Below are positions 20,506-28,662 of a stretch of 64,000 nt of DNA, piece after piece. Every line of letters begins with the position of its first letter. The first letter of the stretch is position 1. This DNA is from an uncultured Duncaniella sp. (GTDB lineage Bacteria; Bacteroidota; Bacteroidia; Bacteroidales; Muribaculaceae). The position numbers and the translations under genes are program-made. The DNA lies in NCBI GenBank assembly GCA_910576785.1, contig CAJTJG010000004.1, positions 62,001-126,000 on the forward strand, given 5' to 3'. The notes under the pieces were generated by a model. The model was not told where the DNA came from and made no database searches. It was given only the letters and a program-made list of their open reading frames with translations.

Positions 20506-21693
20506 ATGAAAGGGAACGCAAGATTGTTAATGGTGTTAGCAGCGTTATGTCCCTTGGGCCTCACAGCCCAGGGGATTGCTGATATTGTCAGCTCGCTGCG
20601 CTCGGCAGGATGCTATCGTGCCGGGGCAGACTTCAGTGTCACTCTGCCACAGAGCGACGCCGATGTAGTCTACAACATCGACCTCACCTCCATGGCTGCG
20701 CCGGCCGACACACTCGCCCCATGCCAGTATCTTATAGAATGGTCGCTGGACACCCCCTCCGGACCCACAAAAGGATTCTCATCCTACTTTGACGGGAACC
20801 ACTACCGATATTCCAACAACCGCTTGCAGGAATATCACACAGGATGGGATGCCATGCCATTCAAGGGCACTGCACGCACCGGCGGTGTACAGCAGACGGC
20901 CCAATTTGCCGAACTGTTGCCACAGTTCATGGCCGACAAGCTTGAGTCCATGGCCGCCGACTCGCTCTACACCCTCACCCTCGGCCCCGCCCGCACATTC
21001 GACGGCCACACCACCCTCCCGCTCACCGCAGTGATGACACTCGGAGGGGAAACCGTGATGGAACAGGAGTATCTGTTCGACGCCACTACACTCATGCCGT
21101 TGAGGGTGTCCACAGAGAGTAACCCGGCCTCCATAGCCGAGCAGACCATGCTCGTCACTTACAAGCCACTTCCGGACGCCAAATGCGAACCCTTGAGCGA
21201 AGAATACCTCGTGGGACTCTACCCCGAGGAATTCTCACGGTTCAGAGAGAGCAACTTCCGCATAGAGAGCCTCAGCGGCACCCCCATGCCTACATTCGCA
21301 CTCCCCACCTCTACCGGCGAGCGCTATGCCCACCACCGCGGCGAGGGGTTCCGTGCTCCTACGGTCATCGCCATCATGGATCCGGCCACCGGATTCAACA
21401 GCGACATCGTCAACGAACTGCGCGGAGCCATGGACCGTCTTGACACCGACGCCGATCTCATCTTCGCCTTCACCGGCACAAACGCCTCTGTGGCCGAGGA
21501 GGCAGCAGGCCCGTTGCGTCCAGGAGAGCACCTGCTCATCAACGCCCGCTCGCTCGCCCGCGACTGCGGAGCCGCATCGCTGCCCGTATTCATCGTGGCC
21601 GACAGCAGAGCGATAGTGAAAAATGTCATTCTCGGCGTGAACAAAAATCTCGGCGACGTTGTTATACAGTCGATCGCCCTCGGAGGCGAATGA
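20506..21693 (+). CDS. Periplasmic protein with LolA-like and degenerate thioredoxin-like domains
   Basis: About 395 residues with a signal peptide ending at LTAQG. The first part (to about residue 235) resembles LolA/outer-membrane lipoprotein carrier folds (YLIEWSLDTPSGPTKGF, EYLFDATTLMPLRVSTES). The last 130 residues have the TlpA/thioredoxin pattern GTPMPTFALPTSTGER and a cis-Pro-like LPVFIVADSRAIV. No CxxC is found: the site where it should be reads MDPATGFN. It may bind a lipid or protein ligand and not act as a redox enzyme. The start at 20506 gives the better signal peptide; an ATG at 20485 is also possible. It precedes tpx by 31 bases. Confidence 0.6.
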   Translation: MKGNARLLMVLAALCPLGLTAQGIADIVSSLRSAGCYRAGADFSVTLPQSDADVVYNIDLTSMAAPADTLAPCQYLIEWSLDTPSGPTKGFSSYFDGNHYRYSNNRLQEYHTGWDAMPFKGTARTGGVQQTAQFAELLPQFMADKLESMAADSLYTLTLGPARTFDGHTTLPLTAVMTLGGETVMEQEYLFDATTLMPLRVSTESNPASIAEQTMLVTYKPLPDAKCEPLSEEYLVGLYPEEFSRFRESNFRIESLSGTPMPTFALPTSTGERYAHHRGEGFRAPTVIAIMDPATGFNSDIVNELRGAMDRLDTDADLIFAFTGTNASVAEEAAGPLRPGEHLLINARSLARDCGAASLPVFIVADSRAIVKNVILGVNKNLGDVVIQSIALGGE

Positions 21694-21724
21694 ACTTTAT
21701 TCAAGCTAAAAAACAAAACCACAT

Positions 21725-22228
21725 ATGGAAACCGTATTTTTCAAAGGCCAGCCCTGCCATACATGCGGCACAGTACCCGGAGTAGGCGAGACCGCCCCCT
21801 GCTTTCATCTCTCAGGTCCGGATCTCTCGCAAGTGCTCTGCAGCGACTTCGCCGGCAAACGCGTTGTGCTCAACGTATTCCCCAGCCTTGACACCGAAGT
21901 GTGCGCACGCTCTGTAAGACGCTTCAATGAGGAAGCCGCCGCGCTCGACGACACCGTAGTAATCTGCGTATCGATGGACCTGCCTTTCGCCATGGGCCGC
22001 TTCTGCACCGTGGAGGGTATCAAGAACGTACTCTTCGGATCTGCATTCCGTTCGCCCCTGTTCGGTCAGAAGTACGGACTTCAGCTCGTAGATGGCCCCT
22101 TGGCTGGACTTCTCACACGCGCCGTGCTCGTTCTTGACGAGAACCGCCGCATCATATTCCGCGACGTAGTGGAGGAGATCACCAACGAACCGGCCTATGA
22201 TGCCGCACTCAAGGTACTGAAAAAGTAA
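21725..22228 (+). CDS. tpx: Thiol peroxidase Tpx
   Basis: 167 residues, the normal length. This atypical two-Cys peroxiredoxin reduces hydroperoxides using thioredoxin. The peroxidatic Cys lies in SLDTEVCARSVRRFN, after VVLNVFPS, and the resolving Cys in GRFCTVEGIKNV. GLLTRAVLVLDENRRIIF closes the fold. Two extra N-terminal cysteines (CHTC) are present. It may be co-transcribed with the thioredoxin-like gene just upstream. A terminator follows after 66 bases. Confidence 0.95.
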   Translation: METVFFKGQPCHTCGTVPGVGETAPCFHLSGPDLSQVLCSDFAGKRVVLNVFPSLDTEVCARSVRRFNEEAAALDDTVVICVSMDLPFAMGRFCTVEGIKNVLFGSAFRSPLFGQKYGLQLVDGPLAGLLTRAVLVLDENRRIIFRDVVEEITNEPAYDAALKVLKK

Positions 22229-22294
22229 GCACATACACAACCAAACGTAAAAATACAAAGGAGAGGGCCATTACCCCTCAGGCTTTAAAATGGA

Positions 22295-22334
22295 GAAAAC
22301 CGGACACGGGCATCAACCCCGGCGTCCGGTTTTC
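22295..22334 (+). terminator. Intrinsic terminator after tpx
   Basis: GAAAACCGGAC (22295-22305) pairs perfectly with GTCCGGTTTTC (22324-22334), and the second arm ends in a T-run. The rest of the 282-base gap to the antiporter shows nothing beyond its promoter. Confidence 0.8.
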
Positions 22335-22475
22335 ACATTTGGTACGTTAACCGTTCGTTCCCTATGGAGACATACCCGCATATGAGAATCCGCTGATTCC
22401 ACTTTTTGACATACATCCAACCAACTCTTAACTAACTTTCACTAACGTGAGGGCGTGAAAACGGCTAAAAAGTAG

Positions 22476-22483
22476 TAATTTTG
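22476..22483 (+). promoter_or_regulatory. -7 element of the NhaC-type antiporter gene
   Basis: TAATTTTG matches the -7 consensus. It overlaps an upstream in-frame TTG, which argues that the true start codon lies downstream, at 22511. No clear -33 box is seen. Confidence 0.45.
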
Positions 22484-22510
22484 TCCTCCAAAAAAAATCA
22501 GATAGGACAA

Positions 22511-23983
22511 TTGAACATACTGAATCTTCCGGGCTATGACGCCACAAGGCGTCCATCCCTCCTGCTGTCGGTAATACCCGTAGCCTCACTACTCGTTTTT
22601 TTCATGGCGCTTCTCGTGATGAATGGCGCCGACGCCATATCCGAATACAGTCATATGGGTCTGCTCGTGGCATCGTTGCTATCGCTCGGCCTCGCAGCCT
22701 CGGCACGTTGTCTCGGTCCGCGCGGCATGAAGCTCGGCCTCACGCGCAGCGCACGTCAGATCCTACCGGCCGTCCCAATGCTGCTCTTCATAGCCACGGT
22801 ATCCACCACATGGATGCTGAGCGGTGTCGTACCCACGCTGATAGACTACGGTCTGTCAGTGCTGCATCCGCGTTTCTTCCTTGTGATCACATGTGTGGTA
22901 TGTGCGGCAGTGTCAGTGCTCACCGGTAGCTCATGGTCAACCATCGCCACCATAGGTGTTGCATTCATGGGCATCGGCACAGTGCTCGGTTATTCTCCGG
23001 GATGGATAGCCGGAGCCATCATATCGGGAGCTTATTTCGGCGACAAGGTATCGCCGCTGAGCGACACCACGGTGGTGGCCTCCTCGGCCTGCGGAGTGGA
23101 TCTCTTCAAACACATACGCTATCTCATGCTCACCTCGCTCCCGGCCATGGCCGTTGCCCTGACGGTATTCACCACCGAGGGCTTCCTGCGCAAGGTAGGC
23201 CCGGAAGTGAACACCTCCGAGATACTGGCACATCTCCACTCTACGTTCAATATCACACCATGGACGCTTGTCATACCCGTAGTGACCGGCATATTGATAG
23301 CTCTGAAGGTAAAGACCGTGCTAACCCTGGCCATAAGCTCGCTCATGGGCATAGCCGGAGTGTTCATACTCCAGCCCGGCATAGTGGCATGGCTCGGTGG
23401 CGGCTCCTCATTGGCTGAAAACGCTGCCATGACACTGCGCTTCCTGTGGGCGGAGACTCAGTTTGACACGGGATATGATCTGCTTGACTCGCTTATCTCC
23501 ACCGGCGGCATTACCGGAATGCTCAACACCATCGCACTCGTGCTGTGCGCCATGCTGTTCGGCTCGGCCATGATAGGCACAGGGATGCTCTCCACCATAA
23601 CCCACACCATCACCCGGAGGCTGCGTCGCCGCTTCTCAACTGTGGCCGCCACCGTGGGCAGCGGTCTGTTTCTCAACGCATGCACAGCCGACCAGTATCT
23701 TTCAATCATTATCGGCGGCAATATGTACCGCGACGTCTACCGCCGCTCCGGCATGGAACCGCGACTGTTGAGCCGTACCATCGAGGACTCCGTATCGGTG
23801 ACATCCGTACTCATTCCATGGAATTCATGCGGAGTCACCCAGTCGGCCGTACTCGGAGTAAGCACACTTGCCTACCTGCCATTCTGCGTGTTCAACTACC
23901 TTTCGCCGCTCATGTCGCTGCTCATGGCCTACACGGGCTTCAAGATCAGGCAGACCGTTGTACGACGTCCGGTCACGGCCTGA
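22511..23983 (+). CDS. NhaC family Na+/H+ antiporter
   Basis: About 490 residues with eleven to twelve hydrophobic segments. The core family motif is GSSWSTIATIGVAFMGIG followed by GAIISGAYFGDKVSPLSDTT near residue 170-195. It exchanges Na+ for H+ across the inner membrane. No ATG lies before the first membrane segment; a TTG at 22511 gives (L)NILNLPGYDATRRPS and leaves a normal leader after the promoter. It converges with the DUF3256 gene, only two bases between stop codons. Confidence 0.85.
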   Translation: MNILNLPGYDATRRPSLLLSVIPVASLLVFFMALLVMNGADAISEYSHMGLLVASLLSLGLAASARCLGPRGMKLGLTRSARQILPAVPMLLFIATVSTTWMLSGVVPTLIDYGLSVLHPRFFLVITCVVCAAVSVLTGSSWSTIATIGVAFMGIGTVLGYSPGWIAGAIISGAYFGDKVSPLSDTTVVASSACGVDLFKHIRYLMLTSLPAMAVALTVFTTEGFLRKVGPEVNTSEILAHLHSTFNITPWTLVIPVVTGILIALKVKTVLTLAISSLMGIAGVFILQPGIVAWLGGGSSLAENAAMTLRFLWAETQFDTGYDLLDSLISTGGITGMLNTIALVLCAMLFGSAMIGTGMLSTITHTITRRLRRRFSTVAATVGSGLFLNACTADQYLSIIIGGNMYRDVYRRSGMEPRLLSRTIEDSVSVTSVLIPWNSCGVTQSAVLGVSTLAYLPFCVFNYLSPLMSLLMAYTGFKIRQTVVRRPVTA

Positions 23984-23985
23984 TG

Positions 23986-24603
23986 TCAGCGCGTGAACTT
24001 CTTGCCGTTCCAGATGTAGGTAAGCTCCGGATGGAGCGATGCCGAGATGTCATCGTAGACATCCTTGTCAAGAAAACGCGACAGGTTGTTTGTGAGCGTA
24101 AGCTTGCCGGTATCGGGATCATATACATATGATGCAAGCATGAAGGGCGTCTGCATGGTCACCTCGCTCACGTCTGCACCGGCCACGGTCCAGTCCTTCC
24201 AGTCCGGTTTAGAAAAATACTTCTTGCCATCGGCCGGTTTCCATCCGGTGGTATAGAACGATATCGACGAGTCAAGACCCGGAGCAGCTACAGTGGATAT
24301 GACGGCAATGACCGAATCACTGCCCGCAGGGAGCACTATGACCTGTGCCGTGGACGAATCTGTCATCCTCACACTCAGCGCACCCGGACTCATGGCCGTG
24401 ATGGTGGAACTCCCCTTCAGCGCATTGGCCGACGGGGTGGAAAGCCCGCTTTTAACATAGTCTACCATGTCGAGCCGCGTATTGCGGTCAAGCAGAGGAA
24501 ATACCGATGCGGGCGCCGAGGTGAAGGCATCGGCAGCCGTAAGCTGCGCCGATGCCCCCGCCACGCATGAAAGCCCGAGTACGGTGAGGAGGAAATGTCT
24601 CAT
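23986..24603 (-). CDS. DUF3256 family secreted protein
   Basis: 205 residues with a signal peptide (MRHFLLTVLGLSCVAGASAQ). Typical of the family are FPLLDRNTRLDMVDY near residue 40 and the end LHPELTYIWNGKKFTR. It is probably periplasmic, function unknown. The ATG at 24603 was chosen over an upstream one that would place 12 extra residues before the signal peptide. It lies downstream of the helicase gene on the same strand, separated by a hairpin. Confidence 0.8.
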   Translation of the reverse strand: MRHFLLTVLGLSCVAGASAQLTAADAFTSAPASVFPLLDRNTRLDMVDYVKSGLSTPSANALKGSSTITAMSPGALSVRMTDSSTAQVIVLPAGSDSVIAVISTVAAPGLDSSISFYTTGWKPADGKKYFSKPDWKDWTVAGADVSEVTMQTPFMLASYVYDPDTGKLTLTNNLSRFLDKDVYDDISASLHPELTYIWNGKKFTR

Positions 24604-24619
24604 GTGATGAACTGTTTTT

Positions 24620-24644
24620 AGAGGTTGCCATTTCGGCAACCTCT
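24620..24644. terminator. Hairpin between the helicase and DUF3256 genes
   Basis: AGAGGTTGCC (24620-24629) pairs perfectly with GGCAACCTCT (24635-24644) across a five-base loop, 17 bases beyond the helicase stop. No strong T-run follows on the - strand, so termination may be partial. Confidence 0.5.
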
Positions 24645-24661
24645 TATATAAGGCGATATAA

Positions 24662-26368
24662 TTATTGTCTCTTTTTGTTGTTCTTTCTCTTGTCGGCTAT
24701 TTTTGAATAGTCGCGGTCCTTATCGGCTATCTCGCTGTGGAGGCGCTTGCCGAAGAAGTCAGCGCCGGTCAGCGCACCCACCACCTTGCGGGCGTCGCTC
24801 TTGCGCACATCAAACAGTGAATAGGACGGGAGCAGGTCTATACGGCCCACATCCACACGCTTGCCCTGTACAAGACGGTTGAGCATCTCGATGAGGTTTC
24901 CGGCAAAGAAGCCGTCACGCTTACCCACATTCACATAGATGCGCTCCATGCCCTTCGATGCCGTGCGGCGGTCCTTCTCGCTGTCGTCGGCCGGACGCTC
25001 GTGGCCCTCACCTTTCTTCTTACCCTTGCGTTCGGGTTTGGCATCGATGAAGTCAATCTTGGGAGCATCCTTGTAATAATCCAGCAGACGGTTGAATTCC
25101 AGCGATATGACACGCTTGAGAAGATCCTCCTCCGAGAGCCATTCCAGCTTGCGGGATATGCCGGGAAGGTAAGCGGCTATCTCATCCTCATTGACCTTGA
25201 CACGCTCTATGCGGTCGGCAAGATTGTAGAGCTGCTTCTCGATGATATGTTCGGGCGTGGGCACTTCCTTGTGCTCGAACGTCTTGCCGATGATGCGCTC
25301 TATCTCGCGCAGACGGCCTTTCTCCCTCGAATGGATTATGGCGATGGACACACCCGACTTGCCGGCACGGCCTGTACGGCCCGAACGGTGGGTATAGACA
25401 GCCACATCCTCGGGCAGACCGTAGTTGATGACATGGGTGAGATCGCTCACATCCAGTCCACGCGCGGCCACATCGGTAGCCACAAGCATGGTGACGACAC
25501 GGTCGCGGAATTTCTTCATCACGATATCCCTCTGCTGCTGCGAGAGATCGCCGTGGAGCGCCTCGGCATTGTAGCCATCGCGGATCAGGCTGTCGGCCAC
25601 CTCCTGGGTGTCTCGACGCGTACGGCAGAATATGATGGCATAGATACCGGGGGAATTGTCGGCGATACGTTTGAGCGCGAGATATTTGTCGCGTGCGTTC
25701 ACCATATAGTAGATATGTCTTACATTCTCGGCGCCTTCATTGCGGGAACCTACCACAATCTCCTCATAGTCCTTCATATAGCGCTTGGCTATCTTGAGTA
25801 TATCGGCAGGCATGGTGGCTGAGAACAAGAGCATCTTGCGGTCGGACGGCACGTGCGACAGGATCTCCTCTATGGAGTCGAGGAAACCCATGTTGAGCAT
25901 CTCGTCGGCCTCGTCGAGCACCACTGTGGTGATATCGTCGAGTTTCACCACTCCACGCTTTATCAGGTCAATGAGACGGCCCGGTGTGGCCACTATCACC
26001 TGCACACCTGACTTAAGAGCCCTTATCTGGCTCTCTATGCTCGAGCCACCGTAGACCGGTATCACCTTCACATCGGGTATATACTTGGAAAAGTCGGCGA
26101 GATCACTGCTGATCTGCAGACAAAGCTCGCGTGTCGGGGCGAGGATAAGCGCCTGCGGACGCTTACGCTCAGGATCCACACGCTGCAGCACGGGCAGACC
26201 GAATGCGGCGGTCTTGCCTGTGCCGGTCTGGGCCAGGGCCACTATATCGTGGGCATCCCCGAGCAGACGGGGGATCACACGTTCCTGAATAGGCATGGGG
26301 AATTCAAATCCCATATCTTCGACGGCCTTGCGCAGGGGTGCGTCAACGCCGAGTTCTTCAAATGTCAT
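24662..26368 (-). CDS. DEAD-box ATP-dependent RNA helicase
   Basis: 568 residues. All motifs are visible in order: Q motif FPMPIQ, AQTGTGKTAAF, PTRELCLQI, TPGRLIDL, VLDEADEML, SATM, and HRSGRTGRAGKSG. The C-terminal part includes a basic linker (KPERKGKKKGEGHER) and a DbpA-like RNA-binding domain (YVNVGKRDGFFAGNLIEMLN), then a Lys-rich tail. It probably unwinds structured RNA in ribosome assembly or cold adaptation, like DeaD/CsdA. A single-gene unit is likely, since hairpins lie on both sides. Confidence 0.92.
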   Translation of the reverse strand: MTFEELGVDAPLRKAVEDMGFEFPMPIQERVIPRLLGDAHDIVALAQTGTGKTAAFGLPVLQRVDPERKRPQALILAPTRELCLQISSDLADFSKYIPDVKVIPVYGGSSIESQIRALKSGVQVIVATPGRLIDLIKRGVVKLDDITTVVLDEADEMLNMGFLDSIEEILSHVPSDRKMLLFSATMPADILKIAKRYMKDYEEIVVGSRNEGAENVRHIYYMVNARDKYLALKRIADNSPGIYAIIFCRTRRDTQEVADSLIRDGYNAEALHGDLSQQQRDIVMKKFRDRVVTMLVATDVAARGLDVSDLTHVINYGLPEDVAVYTHRSGRTGRAGKSGVSIAIIHSREKGRLREIERIIGKTFEHKEVPTPEHIIEKQLYNLADRIERVKVNEDEIAAYLPGISRKLEWLSEEDLLKRVISLEFNRLLDYYKDAPKIDFIDAKPERKGKKKGEGHERPADDSEKDRRTASKGMERIYVNVGKRDGFFAGNLIEMLNRLVQGKRVDVGRIDLLPSYSLFDVRKSDARKVVGALTGADFFGKRLHSEIADKDRDYSKIADKRKNNKKRQ

Positions 26369-26389
26369 AATAGTTTCTTTTTTTTAAAT

Positions 26390-26408
26390 AACCCTCTTTA
26401 TGAGGGTT
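26390..26408. terminator. Short hairpin between EnvC-like and helicase genes
   Basis: AACCCTC (26390-26396) and GAGGGTT (26402-26408) form a 7-bp stem with a five-base loop, 11 bases past the stop of the EnvC-like gene. The T-rich flanks lie on the opposite strand, so its direction is uncertain. Confidence 0.4.
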
Positions 26409-26419
26409 TTGTTTAGTGA

Positions 26420-27763
26420 TCAGCGCAACCATAGCGAAGGATTGAGCTTTTGCTTTTCATCGCGGATCTCGAAGTGGAGTATAGAGTGCCCGTCGGCTGC
26501 GGCGAGTGATCCGAGATTCTGACCGGTCTTGACACTTTCACCTTTCCTTACCCCTACACTCCCGAGGCCCGCATAGATGGTGAGATATTTGCCATGGCGC
26601 AGCATCACGATCTTGCCGAATCCCGGTTGGTCGAATATGGCTGACACCGTGCCCGAGAATACCGCACGCACTCCCGATCCTGCCGATGTCTCGATATCGA
26701 TACCGGCATTGTCTGTCTCCACATGCTTGAGAGTAGGATGCGGACGCCGCCCGAACTTGCGTACGATCTTGTAGCTGCCTGCCACGGGAAAAAGAAGTTT
26801 TCCCTTGTTCTGGGCAAAGGTTCCGGAGAGCGGTGTGGCCGGGGCGGGAGTGCGCGTGGCAGGTTGCTCCTTGGGGGCGGACGAAGCCGGCGATGTGGAC
26901 TTGCGCCGTTGGGCCTCGGCCTGCTCCTTTTTGCGTCTGGCCTCCTCCTCGCGTGTTATACGCTCCTGCTCGGCGGCAATGAGACGGTCAAGCTCGCGGT
27001 CAAGAGCCGCGGCCTGTTTTTTCTGGCGAGCCAGCTCGGCGCGTAGCTGTGAGTCCTCCTTGCGCAGATCCCTGACTATACGGTTGGACTCCTCCTGCTG
27101 GCGTGCGAGAGTGGCCCGTTCCTGCTCCGCGCGGCGATATGCCTTGTCCTGGGCGTGACGCAACCCGGTGAGATGCTGCCTTCGCTCCGAGATGCGGTCT
27201 ATCGTGGATGATATCTCCTGCGCCTTGTGGTCGCGCCATCGTGAGAAGCGACGCAGATACCTCACACGTGCCCATGCCTCCGAGAAACTCCCCGACGAGA
27301 ATATGAACGACACGTTGTTGAGTCCGCGCACCGATGGCTGAAGGCGCTGCATGGCCTGCGCATAGGCACGGCGCAGACTCTCAAGATCCTTCTCGAGAAT
27401 TGATATGGAGTCGGAAGTCACATTGATCTGCGAGCCTATGGAGTCGATATGGCTGCGCAGCCGACCTACATTGGCTTGCGTCACTTCTATGTCGGCATTG
27501 AGCGAGTTCAGGCGGCTGAGCTGACGGTTGAGCTCCTTGCTGGTGGTGTTGATACGGGTTGACGTTTCGGAGATCTTCAGCTGTGTGGCATCCTGTTCCT
27601 TCTTCACCTTCTCCATGGTGCGTGCGGGGGTTGATCCGCTTCCGGTGCGCCGTGTCCGCTTCTTGCGGCGCTGGGCATCAGCATCCATTCCGGTCAAAGT
27701 CATGACCAAAACAACGATGAGGATCCGCAGCAGGGACCTGTATATCGGACGTGAAGCTTTCAA
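26420..27763 (-). CDS. EnvC-like murein hydrolase activator with degenerate LytM domain
   Basis: About 447 residues. A signal peptide or anchor (RSLLRILIVVLVMTL) is followed by a long coiled coil (about residues 45-280, Glu/Arg/Gln-rich) and a LytM domain. The zinc residues are missing: the first His of HxGxD is absent (TDNAGIDIET), and HLHF reads ILHF. This matches EnvC-type proteins, which activate amidases for septal peptidoglycan splitting and do not cut it themselves. The proposed TTG start at 27763 overlaps the upstream TGA as TTGA, an unusual start but exactly the coupling seen for ATGA pairs. A longer form starting at 27814 is possible. Confidence 0.8.
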   Translation of the reverse strand: MKASRPIYRSLLRILIVVLVMTLTGMDADAQRRKKRTRRTGSGSTPARTMEKVKKEQDATQLKISETSTRINTTSKELNRQLSRLNSLNADIEVTQANVGRLRSHIDSIGSQINVTSDSISILEKDLESLRRAYAQAMQRLQPSVRGLNNVSFIFSSGSFSEAWARVRYLRRFSRWRDHKAQEISSTIDRISERRQHLTGLRHAQDKAYRRAEQERATLARQQEESNRIVRDLRKEDSQLRAELARQKKQAAALDRELDRLIAAEQERITREEEARRKKEQAEAQRRKSTSPASSAPKEQPATRTPAPATPLSGTFAQNKGKLLFPVAGSYKIVRKFGRRPHPTLKHVETDNAGIDIETSAGSGVRAVFSGTVSAIFDQPGFGKIVMLRHGKYLTIYAGLGSVGVRKGESVKTGQNLGSLAAADGHSILHFEIRDEKQKLNPSLWLR

Positions 27764-28596
27764 TTTCCGGACGATAAGAGTTTGAGCAGCGCCGAAGCCT
27801 TGACTTTCCTGCATCCGGAAGGTATGGTGAACTTACGGTTCTCCGCACGATCCCATTCAGTCTTGCCGGTATTTAGTGTGAGGCCAAGCTCCACTTTGCG
27901 CTTATTCATTGTGCCCTGCACTTCTATCTGTCCGGGCAGACCGCGCTCGGGAGTGGCTGAATCATAGGTATATTCAACCGAACCCGATGCACCTCCAGTA
28001 TGGTTCACCGAGAGAGTACGGAGCAGATTGTCAGCCGTAACGGCTGTGAACGAGTAGGATATCCCCTTGCGTGGTGCAGGTGGAGTAACGGTATAATCCT
28101 CCGGACGGAAAGCCACAGTGCAACGGCCTATATCCAGATCACGGCTCCCGGCCATGAATATCTGGCCAAGAATCACCGACTGGAGATTGCCGACATTGAC
28201 AGGAAACCCGCCGAGAAGATCGGACACGCTCTCCGACACATAAAGCTTGGAGGGCTGCTTGGCATATGCCTGTATGGAGTCATCGGATATCCTCGCGGCA
28301 GCTACCTCGAACCCGAAGAAACGGAGCGAGAGGAGTATCTCGCGGTCGCGTACCATGGAGAGCGTGCCGCTGAGTTTCATAGACACCGACGACTTGAGCG
28401 ACACACTGACCGGTATCCTCACACTCTCCCAGTCCCCGGCCCGTGCATTAAGCCCCCGCACCATTTCAGGGACGGTATACGCTTCCTTTTCAAGTCCGCC
28501 TATGTCCACATGTCCAGAACCTTTGCGCGAGGATGAGCATGCCCCGAGCAGGGCCAGAGCCGCTATGAGGAGGATAATACTGAGTGATCGGTTCAT
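27760..28596 (-). CDS. DUF4292 family lipoprotein
   Basis: 278 residues. The lipobox LLGAC (Cys20) follows a hydrophobic leader, so it is an outer- or inner-membrane lipoprotein. The family core runs through SLKSSVSMKLSGTLSMVRDR and FFGFEVAAARISDDSI, a LolA/LppX-like beta pattern. The role is unknown. It lies 66 bases after the TPR gene and overlaps the EnvC-like gene, inside an envelope block of four genes. Confidence 0.85.
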   Translation of the reverse strand: MNRSLSIILLIAALALLGACSSSRKGSGHVDIGGLEKEAYTVPEMVRGLNARAGDWESVRIPVSVSLKSSVSMKLSGTLSMVRDREILLSLRFFGFEVAAARISDDSIQAYAKQPSKLYVSESVSDLLGGFPVNVGNLQSVILGQIFMAGSRDLDIGRCTVAFRPEDYTVTPPAPRKGISYSFTAVTADNLLRTLSVNHTGGASGSVEYTYDSATPERGLPGQIEVQGTMNKRKVELGLTLNTGKTEWDRAENRKFTIPSGCRKVKASALLKLLSSGN

Positions 28597-28662
28597 TTTC
28601 GTTTTTGAATAGGTTTGTCTGTATGGCCGGGAAGAAGACGGCCTGATAAATGTGATGTCAAA

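Noticed and set aside
22501..22510. GATAGGACAA resembling the hairpin-family arm
   Set aside because: Only ten bases match and no core or second arm follows; chance similarity is likely.
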